Shown here one piece after another: positions 34,141 through 46,677 of a stretch of DNA of 64,000 bases. The DNA is taken from NCBI GenBank assembly GCA_030685235.1, contig MU839112.1, positions 1-64,000 of the forward strand, given 5' to 3'. The first letter of the stretch is position 1; every line of letters begins with the position of its first letter. A model generated the notes under the pieces. It was given only the letters and a program-made list of their open reading frames with translations. It was not told where the DNA came from and made no database searches. This DNA comes from Copromyces sp. CBS 386.78 (taxonomy: Eukaryota; Ascomycota; Sordariomycetes; Sordariales; Sordariaceae). Both the position numbers and the translations under genes were made by a program.

Positions 34141-35867
34141 GTGCAATGATCTAGATAGTTTAATGGTTAATATTAATAATAAAGGAGACGAAGGAAATAA
34201 GGCTAATAATAAGAACGGTCGCGTTCGTATTAGTAATAATAATAATAATAGGGATAAGGTAATAATTAATATAAATATTGAGTAAGACGAAAGGATAATA
34301 GGGTTTCGAAATACCCTTGTTTAAAGGATATAGGAGGGTTATTATTGTTAGCGGCAGGTAAAGAAGGTGCGCTAGGTAAAGCGTAGGCAAGCTAGATAAA
34401 TATAGCAACGATAGTTTATTATAATACTAGTTACTTTCTATATCTTTATCCAAATTTTATTATAATAACATTATTTTATTCGCTAGACTAAATTGAATCG
34501 ATTAATACCGGTTGTATTAAATTTAGAACTAAATTAAAAAAACTATTAGTATTGCAAGATCGATCCTTTGTATAGGGTAAGTATATATCGCTATATTTGC
34601 CCTATATTTATAATTTTACTACTTATCTAGGCCCAGATTTGAACCTGGATTACTGGACTTTATTGCCTAGATTTGAGCCTAAATTACTAGATTTTACTAC
34701 CTAATTGAGCCTAAATTACTAGATTTTACTGCTTAATTAAACCTAGATTATTATATTTGCTAGATTTCTAACTTTACAATATTTCGTGATTACTTAAACC
34801 TTTATATTTCCTAATAATAATAATATTGTATCGTAATAATACAATTATATTTTACGAAATAACTTTTTAACTATAATACGTACGAATATAATAATAATAG
34901 TAATAGATTCGGATTAATGAAAGTTATTTAATAATATAAAAAAATTATAATATTTTCCAATAATATAAAAATTAAATTAATTTTAAAATGTAGGTATTAG
35001 TATACCCTCGAAATCTGGTATATAACCTAGCAACTACTCGACTAATAGATCCCTCGTTTCTAGTATATTAGTAAACGTAACTGTATATATTAAATCCTTC
35101 TTTAATTTATATATTAACTACTACTTTTTATTATTATATATCCTTTTTAATAGTAATATAATTATAGTAAATAATGTACGCGAAAAGTTATTAGCAATAG
35201 GATTAGAGGAAGGTTGTAATAACGATTATAATAGTTTAGCGACCGCTAGTTGGGTAGGCGAAGATTCGAATCCCTACGAGAGGGCTTTAAATCTAATATC
35301 GATAGAAAATATAAATTGATCTATATTAATAATATAAATTATTCTCTTCTTTACTAACCGGCGAACTTTAACTTCCTCCTCTTTATTGTCGTCGCTATCC
35401 TCCTCGCCTTCGTCGCTACTATTAAAAGGCATATTATCGACTTCTAAATACTAACTACGCTACTTCTTTTTACCGCTATTAAAATTATTTTACAATATTT
35501 ATTGTTGAATTATTACTAAAGGATTCTTATTCTTTATATATATTGTAAAATAATTATAAATATTAATAATATATTTGCCCGTCGCCTAATTAATAGTAAA
35601 AAATAGTACTATCTTTTTATAATTTTCTAATAGAATCGTTTTCAACTAATTAGCTTTAAGACAATTAGTTAAGAAAAATGCCTATGTATCCTTATAAATA
35701 TTAAAGAGACTAGTCTTCTCGTTAAATAATATTCTAATTTTATATATAAAACTTAATTATAATTAATAATTAATTTTTAATGTATTTTAATAGTTATATA
35801 TCTATTAGTAGTTCTAATTCTAATTAAGGTATTTAATATATATAATTATAATCGTTTTATTAAGAAC

Positions 35868-37013
35868 TATTGTTAACTTCTCTGCGGAGACGACGAACCA
35901 GGGGACCGATATCACTCTAGGAGCGGGATAAAGTAATAACCGCAACCTAGACGGCGTTGCGCTTATCGTAGTAACCTAACGGAATATCCAATATATATTT
36001 CGTATTGGTGAGGGGATAAGTAGCACTCTGCTTGCCGGCGTTTCGAGGAACGTTAGAGAAGAAAGCGAAAACAAAACCGCGGGAGGAAACTCACTCTTAG
36101 TATTAACGTAATAAGTATACTCCGCGAGGAGTGTACGGAATGTAGCTATATTGAGGGACGGAGTGTTGTAAACGTAGTCGGTAAATTTTAGGTTGTAGTA
36201 GAGGTAGGGAGTACAACGGACGACGCTAATTGATGTAGTTAGTAAGGGGAAGAGGAAATAAGCGTAAGGATAAGAAAGATTTACTGGCTAGGAAGAAGGT
36301 TAAAAGTAGGGTTAGAAGATAATACTTGGATAAAGGTTTAGAGTTCGGGCGCTAGGGAGGAAGGGGGTGCAAAGGAGTGGGCGAATTTAGGGGACGGGGA
36401 ATCTATTATACGGATAAAGTCGACGCCGTACTTAGCGGTACTGCGGTCAATACGGATCGTGAGGCCTAGGGGGTTGGAAGGGCGGCTAGGAAGACGGTCG
36501 GGAGTGCGGCCAATAGAAGAGGACGCTATTTTAAAAGTTAATTAAATAAGGAAGAAGGGAAAGTTTAAAAGATAGCGGCGGGGAGGAGTTTTTATATAAA
36601 GGGAAAGGAGAAGCCTTTGCGTTTATAAAAACTTTAGTAGAATTGTAGGAATTTAGGGGACAATAACGAGGCGGGAGTAAGGGTAAACAATAGGGAAGGG
36701 ACAATTATTATAAGCGGTTTGGGAGGAAGGAGCGGTATACAAGAGCGGTATTTTAATTATTCTAATATTGGATTGAAGGCGGTAGAGGGGAAGTAATTTA
36801 TTTATTAAGGCGGTGGGTGAGTACCGCTATAAATAGAATCGAAATGGAGTAGGCGCGATTTATTCGCGACTAAAAGGAGCTGGCGGTTTTCATCCGACGG
36901 CGCTTATCGCCGTACGGTTTCCTCTAAAGAACTAGGAGAAGTACCCCATGCTAATAAGGCGCTATAGATAAGTAGTATAGGGAATAAGACTATTATTATT
37001 ATTGTTAACTTCT
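35868..37013. mobile_element. 1118-bp insertion with 14-bp target duplication
   Basis: TATTGTTAACTTCT occurs at 35868-35881 and again at 37000-37013. The sequence between (35882-36999) is clearly more G-rich than the Harbinger DNA on both sides and ends in an ATT repeat. A 14-bp duplication plus a simple-repeat 3' end fits a 5'-truncated LINE-type insertion; Neurospora Tad elements make duplications of this size. No reverse transcriptase motif was recognised, so the class is inference. Confidence 0.6.
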
Positions 37014-38379
37014 TCCTTTTAAAGCCGTTAAATAGCGCTTACTCCTTTTAAATATTCGCTAAGCAATAAACGAACTGCTTTATTTAGCTAGTAAACTACT
37101 TTAAAGACCCAACTTCTTTAAGCGGTAAAAATTCGTCGTCGGATAAGGCGGGCTCAATATTATTATTACCTCTATCTGTAACGGCAGTAGCGGAAGTAAT
37201 AGCGGTAAAAATAATAGTAATAGAGGTAATAGCGGTAGAAGAGGCGGTAGAGGAGGCGGATAGGCGGTTAATAAGGGTAAATCGTAGTCGAGGAACGATA
37301 ACCTTTAACTAGGGAAATAAGGCTAGGATTATAAAATAATCTACTCCTACCTACCCGAGTAGCTAGCTTATACGAATAGGTAGTATTTAGTTAACCCTAA
37401 TATTAATTCGCCGCGGAATAGTCGGAATTGGCCTAGCCCGGTTAATAGGCGGCAACGTTCGTAGAAACTGGGCTAAAGGAGGAAGGTAAATAGGCGGCGC
37501 CGCCTATACAGCCGTAATACTATATTCATTAATATTTAAATATATAAGTAGAAGGGTTAAGAATCGCTTCATTTCTAAATAGCTGGGCTATTTACAATGC
37601 CCGCCGTTAACGAATTTATTCAAGCTAAATATATTATTATTAACGTTATTAACGAGGCTGGTAATCTGCAAGCGAGTAGTGGGTATAATAAAGGTAAGGG
37701 AGTAAATAAGAGATAGAGAAGATAAAAGTATTAATAATAGAGGATTTTAATTACTAGAATCACAGAATTAATACTATATTTATACATACGAGAGAACTCC
37801 TAACTGGGCACCCTATTTTATTCGATTCGATTGGGCTCTATTCTATTCGATTCAATTGACTAGAAATCTCGATTTATATTAATTCGCTATTATTATTAGT
37901 AATAATTTAAATTAGAAGGTAAAAGGTATTATCGCTATAGTTTAATCAAATCGAATTATTATTATAGTAGATTATTATTTATATCCCCTTCTTTACCCTT
38001 TAATTTTTTACGATTAATAATACTAATTACTATACCTATAAACCTCTTATACTATATATAATTTTATAAAGCGGCTTCCTATTTACTAAAGGAAGTTATC
38101 CGCTTTTGAATAACTTCAAAATCGAGTTCGATACAGTTATTATAGTTCTACAGCTTGAAAGACGAAGCCTTCTGGCAGGGATCTCGATAATAATTTGTAT
38201 GGCTTCGCTTACGTCACGTATAAGCGCCCTATAGGCGCTACTATATAATAAAGAGAAAAAAGAAAAAAAGAAAAATGGTACGAAATCCCTGTCAGTTACT
38301 GTAGATCTAGCGTTGTACCCTCCTCTACCCCTGTTAAAAATAGATTGAAAATCTGTTGATTGAACCAAATACGCCCTAG

Positions 38380-40216
38380 ATGGCAGCCATGATGGGCACC
38401 CCTGGCAACACCGTGACGCCGCTGTGCCTTGCAAGCACGGTGTCAGTCCCAAAACGCCACCTTATGGAGTCAATCTCCTCCCCACTTCCTCTTTTTAAAC
38501 TTGTGTGTCAATGACCGGCATCGCGAATGATCTCCAGTGGATCCGTTTTTGGTTGTCCTGGTTGTTTGCAACGTGCGCCAAGCCGTTTTGTCTAATCATC
38601 ACCAACTTATAAGCTTGAGGCATTATGTTACTGTATGACCCAACAGCTTGCGAAGGGAAGGAAATAGCCGCAAAGGGATGCGGTCGAGAACTCAAGCAGT
38701 TGTGTCAAACACGGTTGGCGCCAGAGGGCGTTCATATGGTTCATTGGTGTTAGTGGCCATCATGTGCTTTAGTAATACCGGCCTAACAGTACCTGGCGCC
38801 AAGCATGGATGTTTCACCTCACCATAACCGCTTCCATGCGCTGCACACAGCCAAGCAGCACGCCCACAACGAGTGATCCTTCTCAAGCTGGAAAGACACA
38901 AGACGAGGTGCACATGAATGGAAGCGCGGGTTCGAATCAATCAGGCCATTGAACCCAGGAACAGGCTATCTGCACTGCATTTGGTGCATCCATTGAAGGG
39001 CAATTCCGATTCCAGTTCTTGTTCCTTTGAGACTCTAGGTTGAAGACTTTCGACACGGGAGTCTCGAGGTCAAAGTCGTCGTCGTCGTCGTCACTGGAGC
39101 AAAGGGCTCCATTTGACATGACACTGGAGTCAGACTCTCACCAACCATTTCACCCATCTGAGTTCTGTAAGGTACCCTGTCCGTGCATACCTCACCGGGA
39201 ATCCTTGAATACAGAAACAGAAATCCACCGACCATCACGAGCAACCGGAACGGCCGCCTACACAACGGATCGGGCTCGACGGATGTCCCGTTGTTCTGCA
39301 CATGGTTGCGAAGGACTGCGATTTCCCTGCCGTATACTCTGCGTAGGTCCAGCCTTTCTTTGGCCCGTGACTGCTTGCTCACTGCCGCCGTCGTCCTCGT
39401 CTTCGTCCTCCTGCATTCTCTAGAAGCAAGTGAGGCTCATTTCACCGGTGTCGCTCCCTCCTTCCTACCTGCGACACCTGCGAGCTGCGACGTATCTTTC
39501 CAACTGGTGAACCCTTGCCCGTGTCCGGCCCGGACAGCCCCCAAAACACATCTTTTCCCGTCTCTTTCTGCCCCGTCCGTCTCAATCAGATCGTCCAACG
39601 AACCAACCGCGTCTAATCCACATCCGCCAGAACAGCCCACCACAGACAGCTTTTCCTGCCCGAAGCTGAAAGGAAGGACATTCCGGACCTCGACTTTTTA
39701 GTTTACCAGGGATTACTTGGCAATCCTACCGGAGAGAGTACCTTGGGTTTATTCACAGCGCCTTGGCACCGCTTGGCCCGCTTTGCTCCTTTGCGCTTTG
39801 CCCTCTCCGTCAGTCCCCGTCAGTTCCCCGTCCAGGTTGTTGCGACTTGCGAGCGCAGACTCTCGACGGCAGCACCCAGGGCAGGGCACTCACCAGTCAG
39901 TCACCTTACCTGCCTGAACAGTACCAGTCTAGTTCTCTAGGTGCAGAGTCCAGGTCGCAGAAGGTAGCCACCACCCACTGCAGTCACTGCACCACGCAAG
40001 CAGGCAGCCCGCGGCCTCCATCATCAGGCCCACACTAGGTACCTACCAGCCAGCGACCCGAGTCCGTCGTCTTCGAAAGCTTCAAACTCCCTTCCCTCCT
40101 CCCCTCTCGCGACGACGACGACACCGGCCACCGCAACAGAGTCCACTGCCAAACCACACCACCAAACAACAGCCCCGAGTCCGTTCTGCGAGCTGGCCTT
40201 CGCCCTGCCAGCAGCC
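38380..40216 (+). other. Upstream region and leader of YAK1
   Basis: The region is GC-normal immediately beyond the transposon. From about 39400 it is C-rich and looks like an extended leader. It includes a GTC/GTCGTC run near 39075-39092. Long frames in this interval lack ATG starts, and I see no other gene. Confidence 0.5.
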
Positions 40217-43200
40217 ATGGAGCAGCAATGGCAACCATACTCCGACTCTGCCGCCAGCGGCTCGTCCAGGAGATACAACGGCTCCGGCCCAATGTCCATG
40301 TCCCCCAGAGACTACACCAACAACGGTCAGGCCCAGGCCCAGCAGCAGCCACCGGTCGGGTTCAAGTATGATCCGTACCAGCAAGGCATGAACCCAAGCG
40401 CGCAATCACAGTCCTCCTCCATTTCCCCAATGACGTCGTCCCAGTCGCGCGACGCCAACGGGGACGTTTCCATGCAGGATGCCCATGATCCATACTCGTC
40501 CCAGAATCCTTCCATCAAGTACCCCCTGAGGCCCCATCACTCCCTCTCGGGTGGTCGCCCCGCCAGCCTCAGTACGTCCCAAGAGCCATCTGCTGCCGCG
40601 CAGCGATATTCGCCCATGGAAGCCCTCTCGCCTGCCTCCCAATACCCCAAGGGAAGCCAATTCTCCCCCGCTCAACGTCAATCCCCTACGCGACCGACCG
40701 AATATGCCCCGCCGCAACCACCACAACAGCAGCAGCAGCAACAGCAACAGAACCCCTACTACTCCAGCCGTCAAGCATCCCAACAGCTTCCTCCCATCAA
40801 CCCATACGCACCCGCTCAACACGATCTCAGCTATCCAAACTCGGCCGTCAGCTCTACCATGGACGGCTCTTATATGGACCCCAAGTCGCCGCCAAGGCGC
40901 ATGAACTCTCAGTCGCAACAGATGCCCATGCCCGATAAGACCCCAGTCCCCGAGTTTAGGAAAATACGAGGACCTCAGGACCTGCGACCAAAGACTAATA
41001 AGCAACCGGCTCATCGACGAGCTAACCCGGAAGGCGGCTTCATCAGTGTATGTAAAAGTTGTGTTGCGAGAGATGGCTTCGGGCAGCTTGCTAACGAACC
41101 TACGGTAGCCCCTCCAAGCTCTAACAGTTCACCTCCCCGCCACTTACCGAATATGCAACCCCGGCTTCAAGTACGAGTCGTCTAGGAACCCTCGGCGCGT
41201 TCTTACCAAGCCTAGCAAGGGGGTCAAGAATGACGGCTATGATAACGAGGACAGCGACTACATCCTCTATGTGAACGATATCCTGGGCTCAGAGGAGGCT
41301 GGTCATAAGTATGTTGCTACTGCCCACCACGAGTCGAGAAGCAGTCACTTACATGGTCGTACCAGGAACCGCTACCTGATTCTCGACGTCCTTGGTCAGG
41401 GTACCTTTGGCCAGGTCGTAAAATGCCAGAACTTGAAGACACAAGAAGTCGTTGCGGTCAAGGTCATCAAGAACCGAACAGCTTACTTCAATCAGAGTAT
41501 GATGGAAGTGTCTGTTTTGGATCTGGTTCGTTCCCCCGCTTTGTTGACTTGTGTGCGACGCGCGCTAACCTCCTACTTAGCTCAATACAAAGCTCGACAA
41601 GAACGACGATCACCACCTCTTGCGACTAAAAGATACGTTCATTCATCGGCAACACTTGTGCTTGGTCTTCGAGTTGCTTAGTGTCAACCTGTACGAGCTG
41701 ATCAAGCAAAATCAGTTCCGAGGCTTGAGCACGACACTGGTCCGCGTCTTTGCGCAGCAGCTGCTGAATGGGCTTTCCCTGCTCAACAAGGCAAGACTGA
41801 TTCATTGCGACTTGAAACCCGAGAACATTCTTCTGAAAAACCTCGAGAGCCCGATCATCAAGATTATCGATTTCGGATCCGCTTGCGACGAACGACAGAC
41901 TGTCTATACGTACATCCAGTCTAGATTCTACCGATCACCTGAGGTGTTGCTTGGCTTGCCCTACTCTTCGGCCATTGACATGTGGTCTTTGGGATGTATT
42001 GTGGTCGAGCTGTTCCTGGGTCTTCCCCTCTTCCCCGGTTCTTCCGAGTACAACCAGGTGTCGCGCATCGTCGAGATGCTAGGAAACCCTCCAAACTGGA
42101 TGATCGAGATGGGCAAGCAGGCAGGAGAGTTCTTCGAGAAGAGGCAAGATGAATTCGGCAGGAAAACCTACCATCTGAAGTCTATGGAGCAATACTCTCG
42201 GGAGCATGGCACGAAGGAACAACCTAGCAAGAAGTACTTCCAAGCCAACACGCTGCCCGAGATTATCAAGACGTATCCGATGCCGAGGAAGAACATGAAG
42301 CAGTCGGAGATCGATCGAGGTGAGTCAAGCGCAGTCGTTGTCTCTGTGTTCTGAAAGCTGACAATGTGCCAGAAATGAACAACCGTATCGCATTCATCGA
42401 TTTCGTCAGGGGTCTATTGACGATTAACCCATTGGAAAGATGGTCGCCTCAACAAGCCAAGCTACATCCTTTCATCACCCAATCAAAGTTCACTGGACCG
42501 TTTGTGCCGCCGATGAACCTCAAGTCTAGTTCGCTTAACAGATCACCAGCCCCGGGAACTCAGCAGCAAATACAGGCCGAGGCGTTCAGCAAGCAAAAGG
42601 CGCAGCAAGCGCAAGCCAACGCGATCGCTGCAAACCAAGCCCAAAACCCTTACGGGTCAATGGCCACTGGACAGCAATATCCCCAGCAAGCCCACGCGCA
42701 ACCGCCGCCCTTGTATTCCAACAACAACATCTACGCTCCCAGCAGTAGCAGTAGCCACGCTGGCGCGCCCCCTCCATACGGCACCCAGCAGGGCGCATAC
42801 CCTCAACAAGGCATGCCCCAACAGCAGCCGCCGCAGCAGGTACCGCAGGTACAGATGCCTCCAGCGAACTACTCGGGCGTGTCCCAGTCGAGTCTATATG
42901 CCCAGCAACAAGCGGCGGCTGCAGCCCGCCAGAGGCAACGGTCTTCGACGATGGAGCAGCAACAAAGTGGTATCCCCGTGTCCATCCAGCGCGTCGCGAG
43001 CCATCTCGATCCCACCCAGCCCATCCGTCTGCAACCTAGCCCGGCCTACTACCCGCCGCCACCAGACGGTCTTGCGGGCATGGACTCGCAGCCAAGCCAG
43101 AGGATGCCGAGGAGGGGAAGCCGTGCGCAGCAGTCTGGACGGGGTCAGGGCAACAACCGCGACTTTATCAGGAATTTGGAGGAGAGAACGTTAGAGGAAG

Positions 43201-43265
43201 GGTTTATGGGTGGGAGCGGTGGAGGTGGTGGTGGTGGAGGTCAGGGTCAAAGTCCCTGGCACTAG
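40217..43265 (+). CDS. YAK1: YAK1-type DYRK protein kinase
   Basis: Five exons (40217-41047, 41109-41308, 41366-41525, 41581-42319, 42373-43265) give 940 aa. The N-terminal 280 residues are Gln/Ser/Pro rich with a (CAG/CAA)n poly-Gln run near 40727-40750. A DYRK homology box precedes the kinase (NDGYDNEDSDYILYVNDIL). The kinase starts near residue 345 (YLILDVLGQGTFGQVVKC). It has the catalytic loop HCDLKPEN at 472-479, a DFGS motif, and the activation-loop YTY (Tyr506, Tyr508) that DYRKs autophosphorylate. The C-terminal 270 residues are Gln/Pro rich. YAK1 kinases restrain growth and act opposite PKA and TOR in nutrient and stress responses (family knowledge). The last intron splits a Glu codon (GTGAGT...CCAG). 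The ATG lies in a CAGCCATGG context and is the first in frame. Confidence 0.95.
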
Positions 43266-44190
43266 GAAGCATAGAGTTGGTTGATGGGGCCAGGGGCCAG
43301 GGGAAGGGGAGGTGGTTGGTTTGTAGTTGGTAGCTGGTAGGGAAGCGGGTATTTTTCGTTGTAGTCGTTGTCATACCATTCAGGTTGTACTCTCAGATAC
43401 GATACCTCTTCTTCTTCTTTTTCTTTAAACGAGAAATTGTCATTGCGCATCGTCACTTTGTTGTTGGGAGGGCAGGCCAGGGCAGGTTTCCATATTTGCT
43501 GAGCGGGATTGAATGAGAAGGATAGGAGGAAGCAGGACGGGGGAAGAGGAATAGTGAAGAGGAGAGATGGAAGAGGGTTGGGGACCAGAGAGCAGAGCAG
43601 AGAGGACGGCAAGCAGAGCAGGATTTACAGAAAGAACGAGAGAAGTAACTGACATGCTATGCTATGCTATGCTATGCTATGCTGTGGGCGAAGGTTTTTC
43701 TTCTATTGACTCATAAAATGCCGAAATGTGCTTCATGCATAAGTCACTTAAGGGAGTCTCGAAGGGAGCGAGTTCACAGAAGGCCAGGCCTGACGGAAAA
43801 GTATTTTGCATATGTTACTGAATTTGAAAGCATCGATTATCGGTGTTGTTATCCTGCCTCTATGCGGTCCATCCCATTCTTTCATGATGATCATGATGTT
43901 TTGTCTTTGTGAAGTTTTATCAAGATACCACAGGCACATCGCATTATGATGCCCGCATAATTTGCGTGATCCATTTGACTAACAACATCAATCGCCCAAA
44001 GTTCGACAATAACACACTTATATTTAAGGTCAGGTAGAGAGAGGTACTCAAACATTTCCAACCATCGACATGTCCGAACAGATTGAGGTATCAGTAACAA
44101 CTTATATACAAGTGGATGAGCCCATCCCTTCTTACAAAACTAACTTACAACCTATCTAGCAAACCTCTATACGCTATACAGCCTCACCTA
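43266..44190. other. Convergent intergenic region with a pentanucleotide repeat
   Basis: This is shared 3' flank of YAK1 and the PPR gene. It contains six ATGCT units at 43654-43683. Nothing else is supported. Confidence 0.65.
43654..43683 (+). repeat. (ATGCT)6 microsatellite
   Basis: Six perfect ATGCT units lie in the YAK1/PPR 3' interval. Confidence 0.95.
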
Positions 44191-46677
44191 TCACCAGCTG
44201 GGTTTCCTCCCGCTGCTGCTGCCCCAGCTATCCTGTTGGGTATTCCTCTCCCCCCAACTGTTTCCTTGACTCTCTCTCGACCATGACGAGCTGCTGTTAC
44301 TCTGCGGCTGCGGCTGTCTGGGACTCCTCTCGTCGCGGCGCAGCTTTTTCCTTAGACTTTCTGTCCTGTCTCTGCCGTGGCGACTTTCTCTAATATCTTC
44401 CCACTCTTCTTCATCGTCTTCCTCTTCCTCTTCTTCCCTCGGCCTTTGCGTTTGCTCCGCCTTCCTCTCCTCATTCGCCGCAACCGCATCCTCCTTCTTC
44501 TTGCTCAAATTCCTCTCAAACTCGTTAGGCTTCGGTTGGCCGAATTCGTAGTTCTCTTCAGCCCCCCTTTCGGCCTCGCGTTTCGCGAACTTTTCCGCTC
44601 CATACCGCTCCACCATCTTCTCTTTCCACTTGGCCGTCATCTCCTCATCTTTAGCGACATAGCGTTCGATCATGTTTTGCAAAATGACTCGTCGCTGCTT
44701 GAGAACCTTGAGGACTGCGTCGTCCGGGCACATGCTGTTCAGCATCACTTTGTCTAAAGCGCTAATCATCCGGCGCGCGGTGACCACGCACTCGGACATG
44801 TGCGCCCTCGTAGCCTTCCACGCGTCCTCAGGAGACCGGGCTTGCACCCGACTGTTCATGCCGATCGGGTACGAGTACTGGTTTATCATGATCCGGTAGG
44901 GCTGCCACATCTTGTCTAGCGCCAGGATGATCTGCTTGCCCATTGCCTGGCGGGAGCCCAGGGGGTCGGTTTCGGCCATCTTCTTGATGTGGCGGAAGTT
45001 GCCCTGGGCAGATTGCAGGAAGAGGCGCATGGCGATGGCGTCGGGGTAGCGGGTCTTTCTGGTCATGGCGTCGAAGATGGTGCAGGCGTGGGGGGAGAAG
45101 GCGTGCGGGTTCAGCTCGTCGCGGATGCAGGTCGTGAAGGCTGTCTTGAGCATCATGGGCGTGATGAATTCCGCCGGCATGGAATCGAAGACGGCGGCGG
45201 TGGCGGCGGAGCCGCGGCCGATTTGGAGGACGCGGAGGTAGCGGAAGTAGTTGTCTTTGTCAGGCTTGATGGAGTAAGGGGGCGAGGTGAGAAGGTCCCA
45301 GTACTTTTGGGCGAGGGAGGTGCGGCGTGTGTTGGAGAGGACGGAGAGGATCAGGGAGAGGGTGTTGTTGCCGGCTTTGGCGTAGAGGCTGGGGGGGCCG
45401 GATTTGGGTTTCCATTCGAACTTGGCCGGCCTGGCTTCCTTGACCTCGTTGACCTCTTTAGCCTCTTTAACCTCGCCAATTGGTTCGACGGTCGCCGTGG
45501 TTGGCTCGGATGCGGTTTCCGTTGGCGTTGTTTCTGATACTTCTGATGAAGCTGCTTCAGATGATACTACTGGCGCGACGGTTGTGTCTACGGCCTTAGC
45601 AGTCACTTCGACAGCTGCCTTCTCGCCAGCATGGAATCGGGGGAGCTGCATGGTTGTGGAAAGGAGCTCGAAAACTCTCTCGTTATCTTCCTTGGTGCCC
45701 AGTGTCAGGAGCCTTCCAAAAGAGCAAACCATTTCTTCGTCGATCATGAGGTTGGCCTTCTTCCATTGACGCTGTACATCTTCCCATATTTGCAAGCCCC
45801 TGCTGATAGCCTCTTGTTTCTCCCGCTCGATATCTTCTTGGTCGCGCTGCATCGGATCCCGGTCGAGTGGCAGTCGTGGATTGAATTGGGCGCGAAGGGC
45901 GTTGAAGATGATTGTATAGGTCAGATTGTCGGGCTTGCGTGTGCTTACGTTCGCTGTTTGTACTGCCGTGAACATGCTGTCCAGGTCGCCGGCGCGGGCA
46001 CACGTCTCGAGGACGGCGTTGAGATGGATCGTGGTTGGCTTGACGCGCTCATTCTTGAGCAAGGTGTGGTAGATCTTGATGGCTTCTGCCACTGCCTGCT
46101 TGGGGTGTTCGCTCATGGCGCAGCCTCGGAAGATAATGGTGTAAGTCGTGGCGTCTGGAACCTGAGCGCGCTTCTTCATTTCGTTGTAGATCTTGATGGC
46201 GGCAGATAGACGCTTGTTCTTCATGTGGTAGTCGATCAGATGATTCCACGAGACCTGGACCTTTGCGCTCTTACTGGCCTTGCGGGTGAGAACAAGGGCC
46301 TCATCGTATTTTCCTTTGTCGAGGGTCAACTTGACCTGCTTCTCAATGTGGAAGGGATCCTTGAAGTGCTTGAGTTGTAGGGCCGCACTGCGCTCCAGCT
46401 TCTTCCTCTGCTCCTCGCGCAAGTCTCTCTTTTTCCCAGTCTTTTCTCCATCTTCTTCTCCTTCCGGCGCTTCGAGGTCGAGGGTCACGGAGGGATCGGT
46501 GGCGGTCTTTGGCTTGAGGGCGGGCAAGTGGTAGGATCGGAGGGCGGTCGTGGACTGGGTTGGTGTAAGTGCGCCTAGCCTTGGGAGAGCCAGACGAGAT
46601 CCAACTGCAGGCGCATTTATCCTAGCCAAAGCTCCAGGAGCTAGGCCTTTCCGTAGACAAGCCCGGCAGACAAACAT
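44191..46677 (-). CDS. Mitochondrial pentatricopeptide-repeat protein
   Basis: A single 828-aa exon runs from ATG 46677; the frame extends upstream only to a TTG. The first 45 residues are Arg/Ala/Leu rich without acidic residues (MFVCRACLRKGLAPG.., ALRSYHLP), a typical mitochondrial presequence. PPR-type helical pairs follow, for example VSWNHLIDYHMKNKRLSAAI, ATTYTIIFRGCAMSEHPKQA, TTIHLNAVLETCARAGDLDS and LTYTIIFNALRAQ (about residues 140-265), with further weak repeats around 440-560. The tail is acidic, then basic and Ser/Trp rich (EEEEEDDEEEWED, SWGERN). Such proteins bind specific mitochondrial transcripts for stability, splicing or translation. The target cannot be predicted, and I do not assign it to CYA-5, CCM1 or another named PPR protein. 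Confidence 0.9.
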   Translation of the reverse strand: MFVCRACLRKGLAPGALARINAPAVGSRLALPRLGALTPTQSTTALRSYHLPALKPKTATDPSVTLDLEAPEGEEDGEKTGKKRDLREEQRKKLERSAALQLKHFKDPFHIEKQVKLTLDKGKYDEALVLTRKASKSAKVQVSWNHLIDYHMKNKRLSAAIKIYNEMKKRAQVPDATTYTIIFRGCAMSEHPKQAVAEAIKIYHTLLKNERVKPTTIHLNAVLETCARAGDLDSMFTAVQTANVSTRKPDNLTYTIIFNALRAQFNPRLPLDRDPMQRDQEDIEREKQEAISRGLQIWEDVQRQWKKANLMIDEEMVCSFGRLLTLGTKEDNERVFELLSTTMQLPRFHAGEKAAVEVTAKAVDTTVAPVVSSEAASSEVSETTPTETASEPTTATVEPIGEVKEAKEVNEVKEARPAKFEWKPKSGPPSLYAKAGNNTLSLILSVLSNTRRTSLAQKYWDLLTSPPYSIKPDKDNYFRYLRVLQIGRGSAATAAVFDSMPAEFITPMMLKTAFTTCIRDELNPHAFSPHACTIFDAMTRKTRYPDAIAMRLFLQSAQGNFRHIKKMAETDPLGSRQAMGKQIILALDKMWQPYRIMINQYSYPIGMNSRVQARSPEDAWKATRAHMSECVVTARRMISALDKVMLNSMCPDDAVLKVLKQRRVILQNMIERYVAKDEEMTAKWKEKMVERYGAEKFAKREAERGAEENYEFGQPKPNEFERNLSKKKEDAVAANEERKAEQTQRPREEEEEEDDEEEWEDIRESRHGRDRTESLRKKLRRDERSPRQPQPQSNSSSSWSRESQGNSWGERNTQQDSWGSSSGRKPSW

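Larger units (their letters stand above)
32740..38376 (+). mobile_element. RIP-mutated PIF/Harbinger DNA transposon
   Basis: The 5637-bp unit has inverted ends: GGGCGTGTTTGGTTC at the left and, inverted, GGGCGTATTTGGTTC at the right. Over 23 bp there are two mismatches, both G-to-A. The G-rich TGTTTGGTT terminus is typical of Harbinger and Tourist-like elements. It encodes a degenerate DDE transposase (about 33600-34140) and contains an inner insertion at 35882-36999. A second Harbinger gene (Myb/SANT type) is expected, but I could not recognise it. Confidence 0.88.

Noticed and set aside
35240..35280. GATTCGAATCCC, a B-box-like motif in the Harbinger region
   Set aside because: No acceptor, D-arm or anticodon stem could be paired around it.
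32740..38376. CRISPR-like or centromere-like interpretation of the AT-rich block
   Set aside because: There are no regularly spaced repeats. Terminal inverted repeats and transposase motifs explain the block.
38930..38960. GGGTTCGAATC as a possible tRNA T arm
   Set aside because: No matching T stem or upstream A box was found within tRNA distance.
39183..39701. 172-codon frame upstream of YAK1
   Set aside because: It begins with GTG and has no ATG-led version of similar length. It lies in the presumed leader.
44989..45537. Gly/Val/Glu-rich plus-strand ORF
   Set aside because: It is antisense to the PPR gene and follows from that gene's codon usage.
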